Source of the DNA: Streptomyces sp. NBC_01485
GTDB taxonomy: Bacteria > Actinomycetota > Actinomycetes > Streptomycetales > Streptomycetaceae
Direction of reading: 5' to 3'
NCBI RefSeq assembly: GCF_036227125.1
Contig: NZ_CP109435.1
Location: 9,078,759-9,142,758 of the forward strand
DNA length: 64,000 nt
The notes beneath the pieces were generated by a model. That model searched no databases. It worked only from the letters and a program-made list of their open reading frames with translations, and was not told the origin of the DNA. Shown one piece after another: positions 7,686-15,540 of the stretch; positions within the stretch are counted from its first letter, which is position 1; each line of letters begins with the position of its first letter. The position numbers and the translations under genes are program-made.

Positions 7686-9331
7686 CGGCTCAACGGACGA
7701 CCACGGCACAACGGCGCACGCTGCACGACTGGTTCGCGGTCACGGCCGCCGCCCACGCCGACCGCACGGCGCTGGAGATCGGCGCCGTGCACCTGACGTA
7801 CGAGGAACTGTCGGGCCTCGCCGACCGTCTGGCGGCGCGTCTGCTGGCGACGCTCGGGCCGGCGGGTGCGGGTGCGGGTGCGGGCGCATCGGGCCCTCGA
7901 CGTGTGGGCCGCATAGGGCGCATGGGAGGTGGGGGGCGGGTGAGACGCGTCGGTCTGGCGGCCGAGCGCACGGCCGTCGCCTACGTGGCGTATCTCGCCG
8001 TCCAGCGGCTGGGCGCCACGGTGGTCCCCCTGGGCCCGTCCTTCCCGCCCGAACGCAACGCCGCCATCGCGAAGGCGGCGGGGCTCGACGCCGTCGTGAG
8101 CGACGGCACCTGCGATCACCTCGACCGCCTGCCCGCACCCGCCCTCACCCTGACCGACGCGGACCTGCCCGCCCTGGCCGCCGCACCGCGGCCCGTGCTC
8201 CCGGCACCACAGGCGGGCCCCGACGACCTCGCCTACATCCTGTTCACCTCGGGCTCGACGGGCGTCCCGAAGGGCGTCCCCGTACGCCACCGCAACGTCT
8301 GCGCCTACCTCGCCCACGCCGTCCCGCGGTACGAGGCGGGCCCGGGCGCCCGTGTCTCCCAGACCTTCGCCCTCACCTTCGATCCGTCGGTCCTCGACAT
8401 GTACGCGGCCTGGGGCTCCGGCGCCACCCTCGTGGCCGCCACCGGCGGCGACCTCCTCACCCCCGTACGCTTCGTCAACCGCCGTGCGCTGACACACTGG
8501 AACTCCGTCCCGTCCGTGATCTCGTTCGCCCACCGGCTGCGCGCCCTCAAGCCCGGCAGCATGCCGGGCCTGCGCAGGAGCATGTTCTGCGGCGAGCCCC
8601 TGACACTCCAGCAGGCCCGCGTCTGGCACGCCGCCGCCCCGTCGAGCGCGATCGAGAACGCCTACGGCCCCACCGAACTGACGGTGACCTGCACGGCGTA
8701 CCGCCTGCCGGCCGCCCCCGAGGACTGGCCCGCGCCGCCCAACGGCACCGTCCCCATCGGCCCGCTCCACCCGGGCCTGCAGGCCCGCATGCACGACGGT
8801 GAACTGTGCGTACGCGGCCCGCAGCGCTTCCCCGGCTACCTCGACCCGGCGGACGACGCGGGCCGTTTCCTCACCCCCGACGGCAGCCCGTACGACCCCG
8901 CCACAGCCCTGACGGACGCCCACTGGTACCGCACCGGCGACCGCGTCGCCCCGCTCCCGGAGGACGGCGCGGACGCCAGCGCGGGGTGTGATGCCCCGCT
9001 CGTCCATCTCGGCCGGGTGGACCAGCAGGTCCAGGTGCACGGTTACCGTGTCGAACTCGGCGAGGTCGAGGCGGCGTTGCGCGCGCTGCCGGGAGTCGTG
9101 GACGCGGCGGTCCTGGCGCTGCCGACACCGGACGGAAGCGTGGAACTCGCCGCCGCCGTCACCGGCACCAGGGTCCCGGCATCGGCACTCCACGAGACCT
9201 TGCGCGGACGCCTCCCCGCCTACATGGTCCCGACCCATGTAACCCGGCTCGACTCCCTCCCGGTCAACCGCAACGGCAAGACCGACCGCACCGCCCTGGG
9301 CAGGACCCTGACCCCGGAAACGAGCGGGTGA
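7682..9331 (+). CDS. Stand-alone amino acid adenylation enzyme (NRPS A domain)
   Basis: A 549-residue AMP-forming ligase. Core motifs in order are LTYEELS, LAYILFTSGSTGVPKG (P-loop), FDPSVLDMYAAW (A4, with the aspartate that binds an alpha-amino group), NAYGPTELT, YRTGDRV, and the C-terminal VNRNGKTDR with the catalytic lysine. There are no fused C or T domains, so it must load the free-standing ACP. A Gly/Arg-rich stretch around residues 60-85 (GAGAGAGA then GRIGRMGGGGR) interrupts the N-terminal region and is atypical. It is the last gene of the coupled operon; the substrate was not deduced. Confidence 0.87.
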   Translation: MTAQRTTTAQRRTLHDWFAVTAAAHADRTALEIGAVHLTYEELSGLADRLAARLLATLGPAGAGAGAGASGPRRVGRIGRMGGGGRVRRVGLAAERTAVAYVAYLAVQRLGATVVPLGPSFPPERNAAIAKAAGLDAVVSDGTCDHLDRLPAPALTLTDADLPALAAAPRPVLPAPQAGPDDLAYILFTSGSTGVPKGVPVRHRNVCAYLAHAVPRYEAGPGARVSQTFALTFDPSVLDMYAAWGSGATLVAATGGDLLTPVRFVNRRALTHWNSVPSVISFAHRLRALKPGSMPGLRRSMFCGEPLTLQQARVWHAAAPSSAIENAYGPTELTVTCTAYRLPAAPEDWPAPPNGTVPIGPLHPGLQARMHDGELCVRGPQRFPGYLDPADDAGRFLTPDGSPYDPATALTDAHWYRTGDRVAPLPEDGADASAGCDAPLVHLGRVDQQVQVHGYRVELGEVEAALRALPGVVDAAVLALPTPDGSVELAAAVTGTRVPASALHETLRGRLPAYMVPTHVTRLDSLPVNRNGKTDRTALGRTLTPETSG

Positions 9332-9420
9332 GCCGGCCGGCGGGAAAAAGGGTTGGGCGGGAAGACACGCGCGCTGCTAACTTGCGGGAGACCGTGACAC
9401 CGGACAAGGAGGTGAGACCC

Positions 9421-9483
9421 ATGAACGCTGGACCCATATGGGTGCTCCCCTCCTTCTCCACGGTCAGGCGAGCGATGACATAG
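9421..9483 (+). CDS. 20-codon leader peptide with near-perfect Shine-Dalgarno
   Basis: ATG at 9421 follows AAGGAGGTGA at ideal spacing, one of the strongest ribosome binding sites in the window, and opens a 20-residue frame (MNAGPIWVLPSF then STVRRAMT) ending in TAG at 9481. It lies 100 bases before the hydrolase gene and directly before the phased palindrome array. A short, strongly translated peptide ahead of an inducible gene is the layout of ribosome-mediated attenuation, as for antibiotic-inducible resistance genes. The function here is inferred only from layout. Confidence 0.55.
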   Translation: MNAGPIWVLPSFSTVRRAMT

Positions 9484-9528
9484 ATCGACGTAGGTCGACA
9501 CGCATCGATTGCATCGACAAGGGTCGAC
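9484..9528 (+). promoter_or_regulatory. Array of five RTCGAY palindromes at helical spacing
   Basis: Five hexamers matching RTCGAY occur at 9484 (ATCGAC), 9494 (GTCGAC), 9504 (ATCGAT), 9513 (ATCGAC) and 9523 (GTCGAC), with spacings of 10, 10, 9 and 10 bases, one DNA turn each. The array fills the gap between the leader peptide stop and the hydrolase start. It could be an operator for a cooperatively binding protein on one helix face, or self-complementary RNA in the leader. Confidence 0.55.
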
Positions 9529-9583
9529 ATGGTTGTCGCCGGGAGCGCCCAGACAAGAAGGCAATCCCGAAAGGCAACAACCC

Positions 9584-10348
9584 ATGCATTCCGCGCAGTT
9601 CACCGCCGAGACATCGGCGAACGGCGTCATCGAACGCGACTTCACCGTGGGTGAGATCCCCGGTGTCCTCTGGTCGCCCGCTTCCGGCTCCGGCCGCGCG
9701 CCCCTGGTACTGATGGGGCACGGCGGCGGCACCCACAAGAAGGCCCCGGCCATGGCGGGCCGTGCCCAACTCCTCGTGGCCGGCTGCGGTTTCCACGTCG
9801 CCGTCATCGACGCGCCCGGCCACGGCGGCCGGCCGCGCACGACGCACGACGAGCAAGAGATCGCCGCGATGCATCAGGCGATGACGACGGGCGAACCGGT
9901 CGGACCCATCGTCGTCCGGTACAACGCCCACCTGGCGGAGCGCGCCGTACCGGAGTGGCAGGCGACCCTGGACGCCCTCCAGGAGCTTCCGGAGATCGGC
10001 GCCGAAGGCCCCGTCGGCTACTACGGGCTGAACATGGGCACCGCGATCGGGGTGCCGCTGGCGGCGGTCGAACCCAGGATCGCCGCCGCGGTCTTCGGCC
10101 AGTTCTGGCCCGACCCCCTGGCCGAGACGGCGAGGCAGATCACCATTCCCGTCGAGTACGCGCTCCAGTGGGACGACGAGCACATCCCACGCGAGGCCGG
10201 TCTCGCGCTGTTCGACGCCTTCGCCTCGAAGGAGAAGACGCTGCACGCCAACGCGGGCGCACACAAGGAGCTGCCCAGGTTCGAGGCCGACAGCGCGGTC
10301 CGCTTCTTCGCCCGACACCTGGGCCGGACGGTCACGCCACAGCCCTGA
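9584..10348 (+). CDS. Alpha/beta hydrolase (dienelactone hydrolase-like) lacking the nucleophile serine
   Basis: A 254-residue alpha/beta hydrolase: oxyanion region LVLMGHGGGTHKKAP, acid and histidine regions near the C-terminus (WDDEHIPRE, HKELPRFEADS). The nucleophile elbow, normally G-x-S-x-G, reads GLNMGT, with AAC at 10031-10033 where AGC would give serine. The protein is otherwise full length and well preserved. As written it should not be a normal serine hydrolase; either a single base change killed it or it has another role. It is preceded by the leader peptide and phased palindromes and followed by a strong terminator. Confidence 0.75.
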   Translation: MHSAQFTAETSANGVIERDFTVGEIPGVLWSPASGSGRAPLVLMGHGGGTHKKAPAMAGRAQLLVAGCGFHVAVIDAPGHGGRPRTTHDEQEIAAMHQAMTTGEPVGPIVVRYNAHLAERAVPEWQATLDALQELPEIGAEGPVGYYGLNMGTAIGVPLAAVEPRIAAAVFGQFWPDPLAETARQITIPVEYALQWDDEHIPREAGLALFDAFASKEKTLHANAGAHKELPRFEADSAVRFFARHLGRTVTPQP

Positions 10349-10363
10349 CCCGACGAGCCCGAT

Positions 10364-10402
10364 GCGTCGCCCCGCCGATCCGTCGATCCGGCGGGGCGAC
10401 GC
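10364..10402. terminator. Strong bidirectional hairpin between convergent genes
   Basis: A perfect 14-bp inverted repeat (GCGTCGCCCCGCCG and its complement) with an 11-base loop lies between the hydrolase and the convergent peptidase gene. It probably stops transcription from both sides. Confidence 0.8.
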
Positions 10403-10451
10403 CGTCTGCCGGTTGGAATGCCGGTGCCGGGGTCTGTGTGGGACTACTCGG

Positions 10452-11981
10452 TCACGGCTTGTTGAGGGAGCTGAGGTCGTGTGCGTAGGTGCCCACGGCG
10501 TTGGCGATGACGTCGACGTTGATACCGAGTGCCGTCATGTTGATGTTCTTGATGGTGTCGCGGGCTGTCTGGTAGTTGACGTCGAACGCGACGCCCGCCG
10601 TGCCTCCGAACTTCGCGGCCTGGGCAGGCGTCTTGATGGCTTCCGCGCCGCTGAAGGTGCCGCCGGAGGGGATGCCGGCGTCGACGAAGGGGCCGTAGTC
10701 GAAGCGGCTGACGAACGGCGTGCCTTCATGCGGCAGACGCCGATGACCCAGGAACTGGTTGATGCCGCGCTCGAGTTGGGCCGAGCCCTCGGGTACGGCC
10801 TGGGTGTTGGCGCCGTCCGAGCCGTCGCCGTCGAGCACGAACAGGCCGTAGTTCGGCGAGGCGATCATCTCGAAGTGGAGGTAGAGCTTGATCTCCTGCT
10901 TCGCGGCCGGCGTGAGGTGCGCGACGTAGTAGTCGGAACCGACGAGGCCGCTCTCCGTGGCCGACCACCAGGCGAAGCGCACCTTGTTGCGCGGGTGCTT
11001 CTCGTTCTCGGCCAGCTTCAGCGCGACGTCGAGCAGCCCGGCGGAGCCCGAGCCGTCGTCGTTGATGCCCGGACTTCCCGGCACCGTGTCCAGTTGCGCG
11101 CCGAGCATCACGGTGTCGGCGGCGTCGCCGCCCGGGGTCTCGGCGATGACGTTGTTCGTGGAGCGCGGCTCCTGGAACTGGCGGATCTCGAAGGAGATGC
11201 TCACCGGGCCCTGGGCGGCGTCCGCGGCGAGCCTCTCGCCGTCGGCCTTGCTCATCCCGCCGGTGGGGATCCTGGCGGCGGCCGGGTCGCTCAAGGTGCC
11301 GGTCAACGGGCCGTAACCGGCGTCGATGTTGTTGTAGATGACGGCGCCGATCGCGCCCGCCGCGGCGGCCTGCTCCTGCTTGGCGGCGAAGGAACAGCCG
11401 CCCCGCCTGATCAGGGCGATCTTGCCGGTGAAGCCGCCGGCTGCGTAGTCGCCGGGCTCGCAGCCGGTGGTGCCGTCGGCGTCGACCGGGACGGCGGCCA
11501 GGCCGGCCGTGACACCGCGCACCGGCGTCGACTTGGTGTAGGTCAGCGCCCTGATCTGGACGTCTCCGGGTGTGGGCGAGAGGACCGAGAGCCTCTCGGC
11601 CTGCGTCTGCGTGTAGACGAACGCGAACTTCTGGTACGAGACGCGGTAGCCGGCCTTCTTCAGCAGCTTGTAGACGTAGGCGGCCGACGCATCGTGCCCC
11701 GGCGAACCGGCGACGCGATCGCCGCCCGAGGAATCGGCTAACTGCTGGAACTTCTGAAGGTACTTGAAGGCGCCCTTGGCGGACGCTTCACGAACGAGCA
11801 CCTTCGAGAGCCTGGCGGCGTCCTTGCCCGGATCGCCCTTGCCCGGATCGCCTTTGCGGGCGGAGGCGGGCGAGGCGGGGACGGGCGAGGCGGAGGCAGG
11901 CGGGGCGGAGGCCAGCAGGAGCGGTATCGAGAGCGCGGCTGCGGCCAGAGTGGCCACGGCTCTTCGACGGGATACGTTCAC
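10452..11981 (-). CDS. Secreted M28-family peptidase-like protein with degenerate active site
   Basis: A 509-residue protein with a signal peptide (SRRR, then a hydrophobic stretch and ASAPPASA), a PA domain insert (IALIRRGGCSFAAKQEQAAAAG) and an M28 aminopeptidase domain. GTG at 11981 is preceded by GGAAGG. Compared with Streptomyces aminopeptidase, the first metal histidine of GAHLD is glutamine (GAQLDTV), the catalytic glutamate of the WxAEE motif is threonine (WSATES), the metal aspartate of NFDMI is glutamate (HFEMIAS) and the final metal histidine of the CYHxACD motif is glutamine (NYQTARD, both cysteines lost). GINDDGSG and the second glutamate remain. It is probably a pseudo-enzyme or uses another chemistry. 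Confidence 0.85.
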   Translation of the reverse strand: MNVSRRRAVATLAAAALSIPLLLASAPPASASPVPASPASARKGDPGKGDPGKDAARLSKVLVREASAKGAFKYLQKFQQLADSSGGDRVAGSPGHDASAAYVYKLLKKAGYRVSYQKFAFVYTQTQAERLSVLSPTPGDVQIRALTYTKSTPVRGVTAGLAAVPVDADGTTGCEPGDYAAGGFTGKIALIRRGGCSFAAKQEQAAAAGAIGAVIYNNIDAGYGPLTGTLSDPAAARIPTGGMSKADGERLAADAAQGPVSISFEIRQFQEPRSTNNVIAETPGGDAADTVMLGAQLDTVPGSPGINDDGSGSAGLLDVALKLAENEKHPRNKVRFAWWSATESGLVGSDYYVAHLTPAAKQEIKLYLHFEMIASPNYGLFVLDGDGSDGANTQAVPEGSAQLERGINQFLGHRRLPHEGTPFVSRFDYGPFVDAGIPSGGTFSGAEAIKTPAQAAKFGGTAGVAFDVNYQTARDTIKNINMTALGINVDVIANAVGTYAHDLSSLNKP

Positions 11982-12180
11982 AGAGATCCTTCCCGGCACG
12001 AACAAGGTCGAGAGGAAGCTAGCGATCTTCAGACCATCTTGCGAACATATTTGCCACAACTACGCCATTTATTCGACTACTGATCCTCACCCCGCTGTAG
12101 GCGGTTACATGAGACGGCCAAGAGTCCGTTTGGCCACCTGATTACGTGCCCGGCTACGGGATTTCACGTATGGACGCGGA

Positions 12181-12218
12181 CCCGCACCCCACTCGATCAT
12201 GAAGCGAGGGGGTGCGGG
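12181..12218 (+). other. Hairpin in the 5' region of the next gene
   Basis: CCCGCACCCC pairs with GGGGTGCGGG, continued by CTCG/CGAG, with one bulged A and a nine-base loop. It lies in a divergent intergenic region about 50 bases before the next start, without a T-run, so it could be an mRNA leader structure rather than a terminator. Confidence 0.5.
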
Positions 12219-12269
12219 GCCCGCAGGGGCGGTCTTCCCCATGCCACGCCAGTGATGAAGGATCCCCGT

Positions 12270-12800
12270 ATGACGACCCAGCAGCCGACCGACGGAGCGT
12301 CGCCTGCCGGCGCGGCCAACGCCTACCTGGAGGCGCTACGTGAGCGCCTGACGGCCGACGGGAGCGGGGTGACCGCGACCACCTGGCGCGGCTACCCGGT
12401 GATGATCGGCAGCCGATCGGACCGCAAGGCGCGGTGGTTCGGCACCAAGGTGGAGTTGTTCGTCCTCGCCGCGGCTGTCCCTGAGGTCGACAAGGCCGTG
12501 ATGGCCGAGTTCACCGGATGGGCCATGGACTACGTGAAGAGCCTGCGCAGCGGTCTGCCCGGCGCCCGCAACGCGGCGATGGTGCTGCCCGCCCTGGTCG
12601 GCGGCAGCGTCCAGCGGTCCGCGAGGGACTGGGCCGCCATGGACGCCCGGGTCCTCGGGACGTCCCTCGTCGGCCGGCCCGTCACGGTCGAGACGTCGGC
12701 CTCGGGGGTCACCCGGATCACCATGTACCGGGGCAGGGTCATGTACGGCGGGATGTTCACACGTCACGTCCTGGAAAAGGCGGCGCTGTACTTCCCCTGA
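12270..12800 (+). CDS. Conserved-looking protein of unknown function
   Basis: A 176-residue protein I do not recognise. GAAGGA precedes the ATG at 12270, which fits better than the in-frame starts at 12252/12255. It has no signal peptide or clear membrane segment; the C-terminal half has alternating hydrophobic strands (RPVTVETSASGVTRITMYRG). Codon use is typical of the genome. It stands alone between the divergent peptidase gene and the winged-helix gene. Confidence 0.6.
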   Translation: MTTQQPTDGASPAGAANAYLEALRERLTADGSGVTATTWRGYPVMIGSRSDRKARWFGTKVELFVLAAAVPEVDKAVMAEFTGWAMDYVKSLRSGLPGARNAAMVLPALVGGSVQRSARDWAAMDARVLGTSLVGRPVTVETSASGVTRITMYRGRVMYGGMFTRHVLEKAALYFP

Positions 12801-12942
12801 GGCAGGGGCCGTTCCCAGGCCCGCGAACCGGACCATGCCGACGGACACATCCGGGGGCAGGGCCCGGGCGCTGTTCGTGGGAGAGGGCCATCGGCTACGG
12901 TTCGGGAACCGGCGGCAGCGATGGGGATGGTCAGGGGGGAAC

Positions 12943-14019
12943 GTGCGGGAGCTCGGCCCGTCTCAGGCCAGACTGCTCCGAGCGTGGTCGCAGGGCGTAG
13001 GGGGCGATCGGCGCGCGACATCCGTGCCCGCCGTACTGGAGCGGTGCCTGGCAGTGCAGGCGCAGGACCTGAGGGCGGCGGCGCTCGGGCTCAGGGCGCG
13101 CGGCTCCGGGCTGACCGAGGCAGACGTGCACCTGGCGCTCGGCGCCGAACACAGCCTGGTCCGGGGCTGGTTCATGCGCGGCACGCTGTACCTGGTCCCG
13201 GCCGGTGACGCGGGCTGGCTCCGCGAACTGCTCGCTCCGCAACTGCTGCGCCGCAGCGAGCGCCGATACCGGGAGCTGGGGCTCGGGCCGGCCGAGCTGG
13301 CACTGGGGGAGCGGGTGATCACCGAGGCGCTTGCCGGCGGCCCCCTGACCCGGGACGAGCTCGCGGCGCGGATGACCGAAGCGGGCCTCAACGCCTCCGG
13401 GCAGGTCCCGTTCCACCTCGTCCGCCGATCCGCTCTGCTCGGCACCGCCTGCTTCGGTCCGATCCAGGAGGACGGCTCCGCCACCTATGTGCTGGCGGAC
13501 GACTGGCTGCCCGCCTCCGCCGGACCTACCGGCGCGGATGCGGTCGGAGAGCTGCTGCACAGGTACCTGGCGGCGCACGGACCGGCGACGGCGGCCGACT
13601 TCGCCACCTGGTCGGGGCTCGGGCTGCCCGCCGTCCGCCCTGCGTGGAAGGAACTGCTCAAGGGCGGTCTGATCGAACCGTGCCGCGTCGGAGACCTGGA
13701 CGCGTACGCGCTGCCGGCCGACGCATCGGAGGGCCTGGAGCCGGTAGGTGACGTTCGATTGCTGCCGGCCTACGACAACTATCTGCTGGGCTTCACGGAC
13801 CGCCGGCTGTCCGTCGAGCCCGAGCACGAGCGCGCGGTCTGGTCCGGCGGCGGTCAGATCAGCCCCACCATCGTGGTGGACGGACTGGTCCGCGGAGTCT
13901 GGCGCCGGGACCGAACACGTGCCGTCGCCCTGGAACCGTTCGACGCCGGTCTGGGCGGCGTAGCCGCAGACGCCCTCGACGCTGAGCTCCGCGACATCTC
14001 CCGGTTTCTCGCTGCATAA
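12943..14019 (+). CDS. Winged-helix DNA-binding protein of the AlkZ-like (HTH_42) family
   Basis: A 359-residue protein of the family that includes AlkZ/YcaQ DNA glycosylases, which remove alkylated bases or unhook interstrand crosslinks. The segment CLAVQAQDLRAAALGLRAR carries a Q-x-Q pair like the catalytic motif of AlkZ, followed by MRGTLYLVP and several winged-helix repeats. GTG at 12943 has AGGGGGGA upstream. Many actinobacterial homologues are uncharacterised, so repair activity is an inference from the motif. Confidence 0.7.
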   Translation: MRELGPSQARLLRAWSQGVGGDRRATSVPAVLERCLAVQAQDLRAAALGLRARGSGLTEADVHLALGAEHSLVRGWFMRGTLYLVPAGDAGWLRELLAPQLLRRSERRYRELGLGPAELALGERVITEALAGGPLTRDELAARMTEAGLNASGQVPFHLVRRSALLGTACFGPIQEDGSATYVLADDWLPASAGPTGADAVGELLHRYLAAHGPATAADFATWSGLGLPAVRPAWKELLKGGLIEPCRVGDLDAYALPADASEGLEPVGDVRLLPAYDNYLLGFTDRRLSVEPEHERAVWSGGGQISPTIVVDGLVRGVWRRDRTRAVALEPFDAGLGGVAADALDAELRDISRFLAA

Positions 14020-14078
14020 CCTCCGGCCAACCGCACCTCTCTACGGTCTCGGAGACTTGCCGAGTCTAAGGAGACCAG

Positions 14079-14570
14079 GTGACGATCGTCCCTCGCTCGG
14101 GGTCGCCGGCACGATCACCGGAACGTGCTCGGCTGCTGAAGGCTCTCGCGGAGCGCCGGTCGAGCCGGCCCGGCATCCTTCGGCGGAACCCGGCCGGGTG
14201 GGTCGTTCCCGCCTCGTACGCGCAGGCCGGGCTGTGGATGGTCGCCGAGCTCGAGCAGGGCTCACCCGCGTACAACGTGCCGTTGCCCGTGTCGCTGCGC
14301 GGCCGCCTCGACACCGACGCACTGCGCGTCGCGCTGACCGGGGTGGTCGAGCGGCACGAGGCGCTGCGCACCACGTTCACCGAGCACGACGGCGTGCTGT
14401 ACCAAGTCGTCGGCGCGCCCGCTCAGGTGCCGCTGCCGGTCCTCGACCTGACAGGCGAGGCTGACGCCGATGTCTCCCGGCGGCTCGCCGCAGCGCAGAC
14501 GGCCCGGTTCGACCTGGGCGCCGGCCCCGTCCTGCGCGCGGAACTGCTCCGGCTCGATCCGCAGGGGCCG
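14079..14570 (+). pseudogene. Truncated NRPS condensation domain (N-terminal half)
   Basis: The reading frame contains condensation-domain core C1 (ASYAQAGLWMVAELEQ) and C2 (RHEALRTTF), then the strand VLRAELLRLDP that normally leads into HHxxxDG. At about 14570 the sequence changes abruptly and HHxxxDG is absent on this strand; it appears inverted just downstream. The rest of the domain and any adenylation domain are missing, so this is a remnant of a much larger synthetase. Confidence 0.8.
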
Positions 14571-14630
14571 TCCGCCAGTTCGGCGTGCAGGAGCGGTACC
14601 GACCCAACCGTCGCAGGCGATGTGGTGCAC
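14571..14630 (-). pseudogene. Inverted 60-bp piece of the same condensation domain
   Basis: On the minus strand 14630-14571 reads VHHIACDGW, the HHxxxDG catalytic motif of condensation domains, and after a one-base shift continues PLLHAELADG, the expected next helix. So the segment that should follow the upstream fragment is present but flipped in place, with an extra G. Confidence 0.65.
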
Positions 14631-14730
14631 GGTGAGAGGAGCGGGAGCGGGAGCAGGAGCAGGTGCGGGGAGAGGGCGAGTCCTGGTTCATGACCGTCGC
14701 CTGATCCGGCATCCGGCATCCGGCGCCCCT

Positions 14731-14838
14731 GCGGCGTCCGAGGACCTGCTGATCGAGATCTGGGAGCAGTTCACCGGGCTGCGTGTATGCGGCTGTGACA
14801 ACGTCTTCGACGTGGGCGGCAATTCGGGGAGCTGCTGA
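14731..14838 (+). pseudogene. NRPS peptidyl carrier domain fragment
   Basis: The frame ASEDLLIEIWEQFTGL followed by DNVFDVGGNS is the first part of a peptidyl carrier domain, ending two codons after the phosphopantetheine serine, where it runs into transposase sequence. With the condensation piece it marks a decayed synthetase whose middle was deleted. Confidence 0.7.
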
Positions 14839-15003
14839 CGCTGGAGGCGGCGCAGCGGTTCGAGCGCGGTGTCGATGCCGCGTTGATCGCGAAGGACCTG
14901 CGGGTCACGGAGCGAACGGTGCGGCGATGGCGCAAGGTCTGGCGTGAAGGCGGGTTCGCGGCGCTGAAGTCGAAGGGGCCGGTGTCGCGGGAGCGGCTGG
15001 AGG
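14832..15003 (+). pseudogene. IS630-type transposase N-terminal fragment
   Basis: The frame LTLEAAQRFERGVDAALIA followed by VTERTVRRWRKVWREGG is the helix-turn-helix N-terminus of IS630-family transposases. No start codon, DDE domain or terminal repeat is present. It abuts the carrier-domain fragment and probably caused or sealed that deletion. Confidence 0.65.
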
Positions 15004-15104
15004 GCGGAGCTGAAGCGGACGCCGAAGAAGAGTCGGATCCCCAGGATGAATCCGACTCGGTCCTCGCGCTCGGCCAGGTCCTTCCACCCGGCCGGAACGG
15101 GCAC

Positions 15105-15265
15105 TCGATCCCCCGCCACCCGGCGGCGCCTCGGCACCCAGTACGTACGCCACCCCGGCACACATCCAGCCGAAGTGCAACACGATCGTGGATGCCACCA
15201 ACGCCACCAGGTCGGCCAGGACTCCTCTGGTCGACGCCGCGAGGATGATCTTGCGTGTGACCGGA
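15105..15265 (-). pseudogene. Fragment of a membrane protein
   Basis: The minus strand reads ASTRGVLADLVALVAST, then IVLHFGWMCAGVAYVLG, a plausible transmembrane helix pair with coding-like composition. It has no usable start and loses frame at both ends. I do not recognise the family; the call rests on hydrophobic pattern only. Confidence 0.3.
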
Positions 15266-15540
15266 GCGGTTTGTTCGGGGCGTGGGACGGGACGGGCAAC
15301 CCTCCTCGGAGTGCCCAGGCACGTCGATACGGGCGGACAGCGTCCGGTCGAGAAGCTGCTCCTGCGTCATCCGGAAGTCGATGTTGACGATGCCGTGCTG
15401 CGCGCAAGTCGCACAGCTCCGCGGATCGTCCGGTTGGACATGGCGAACCCGGAACGGAACCCGCGCCCTGCTGGAACCGCGCGCCCTCGGTGGTCGTCTT
15501 GTGCGCTGACTGTGCACGAAGCAGGGATGTGGGGGACGTT

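Noticed and set aside
9484..9528. RTCGAY array as a CRISPR array
   Set aside because: Hexamers with four-base spacers are far too short; a binding-site array fits better.
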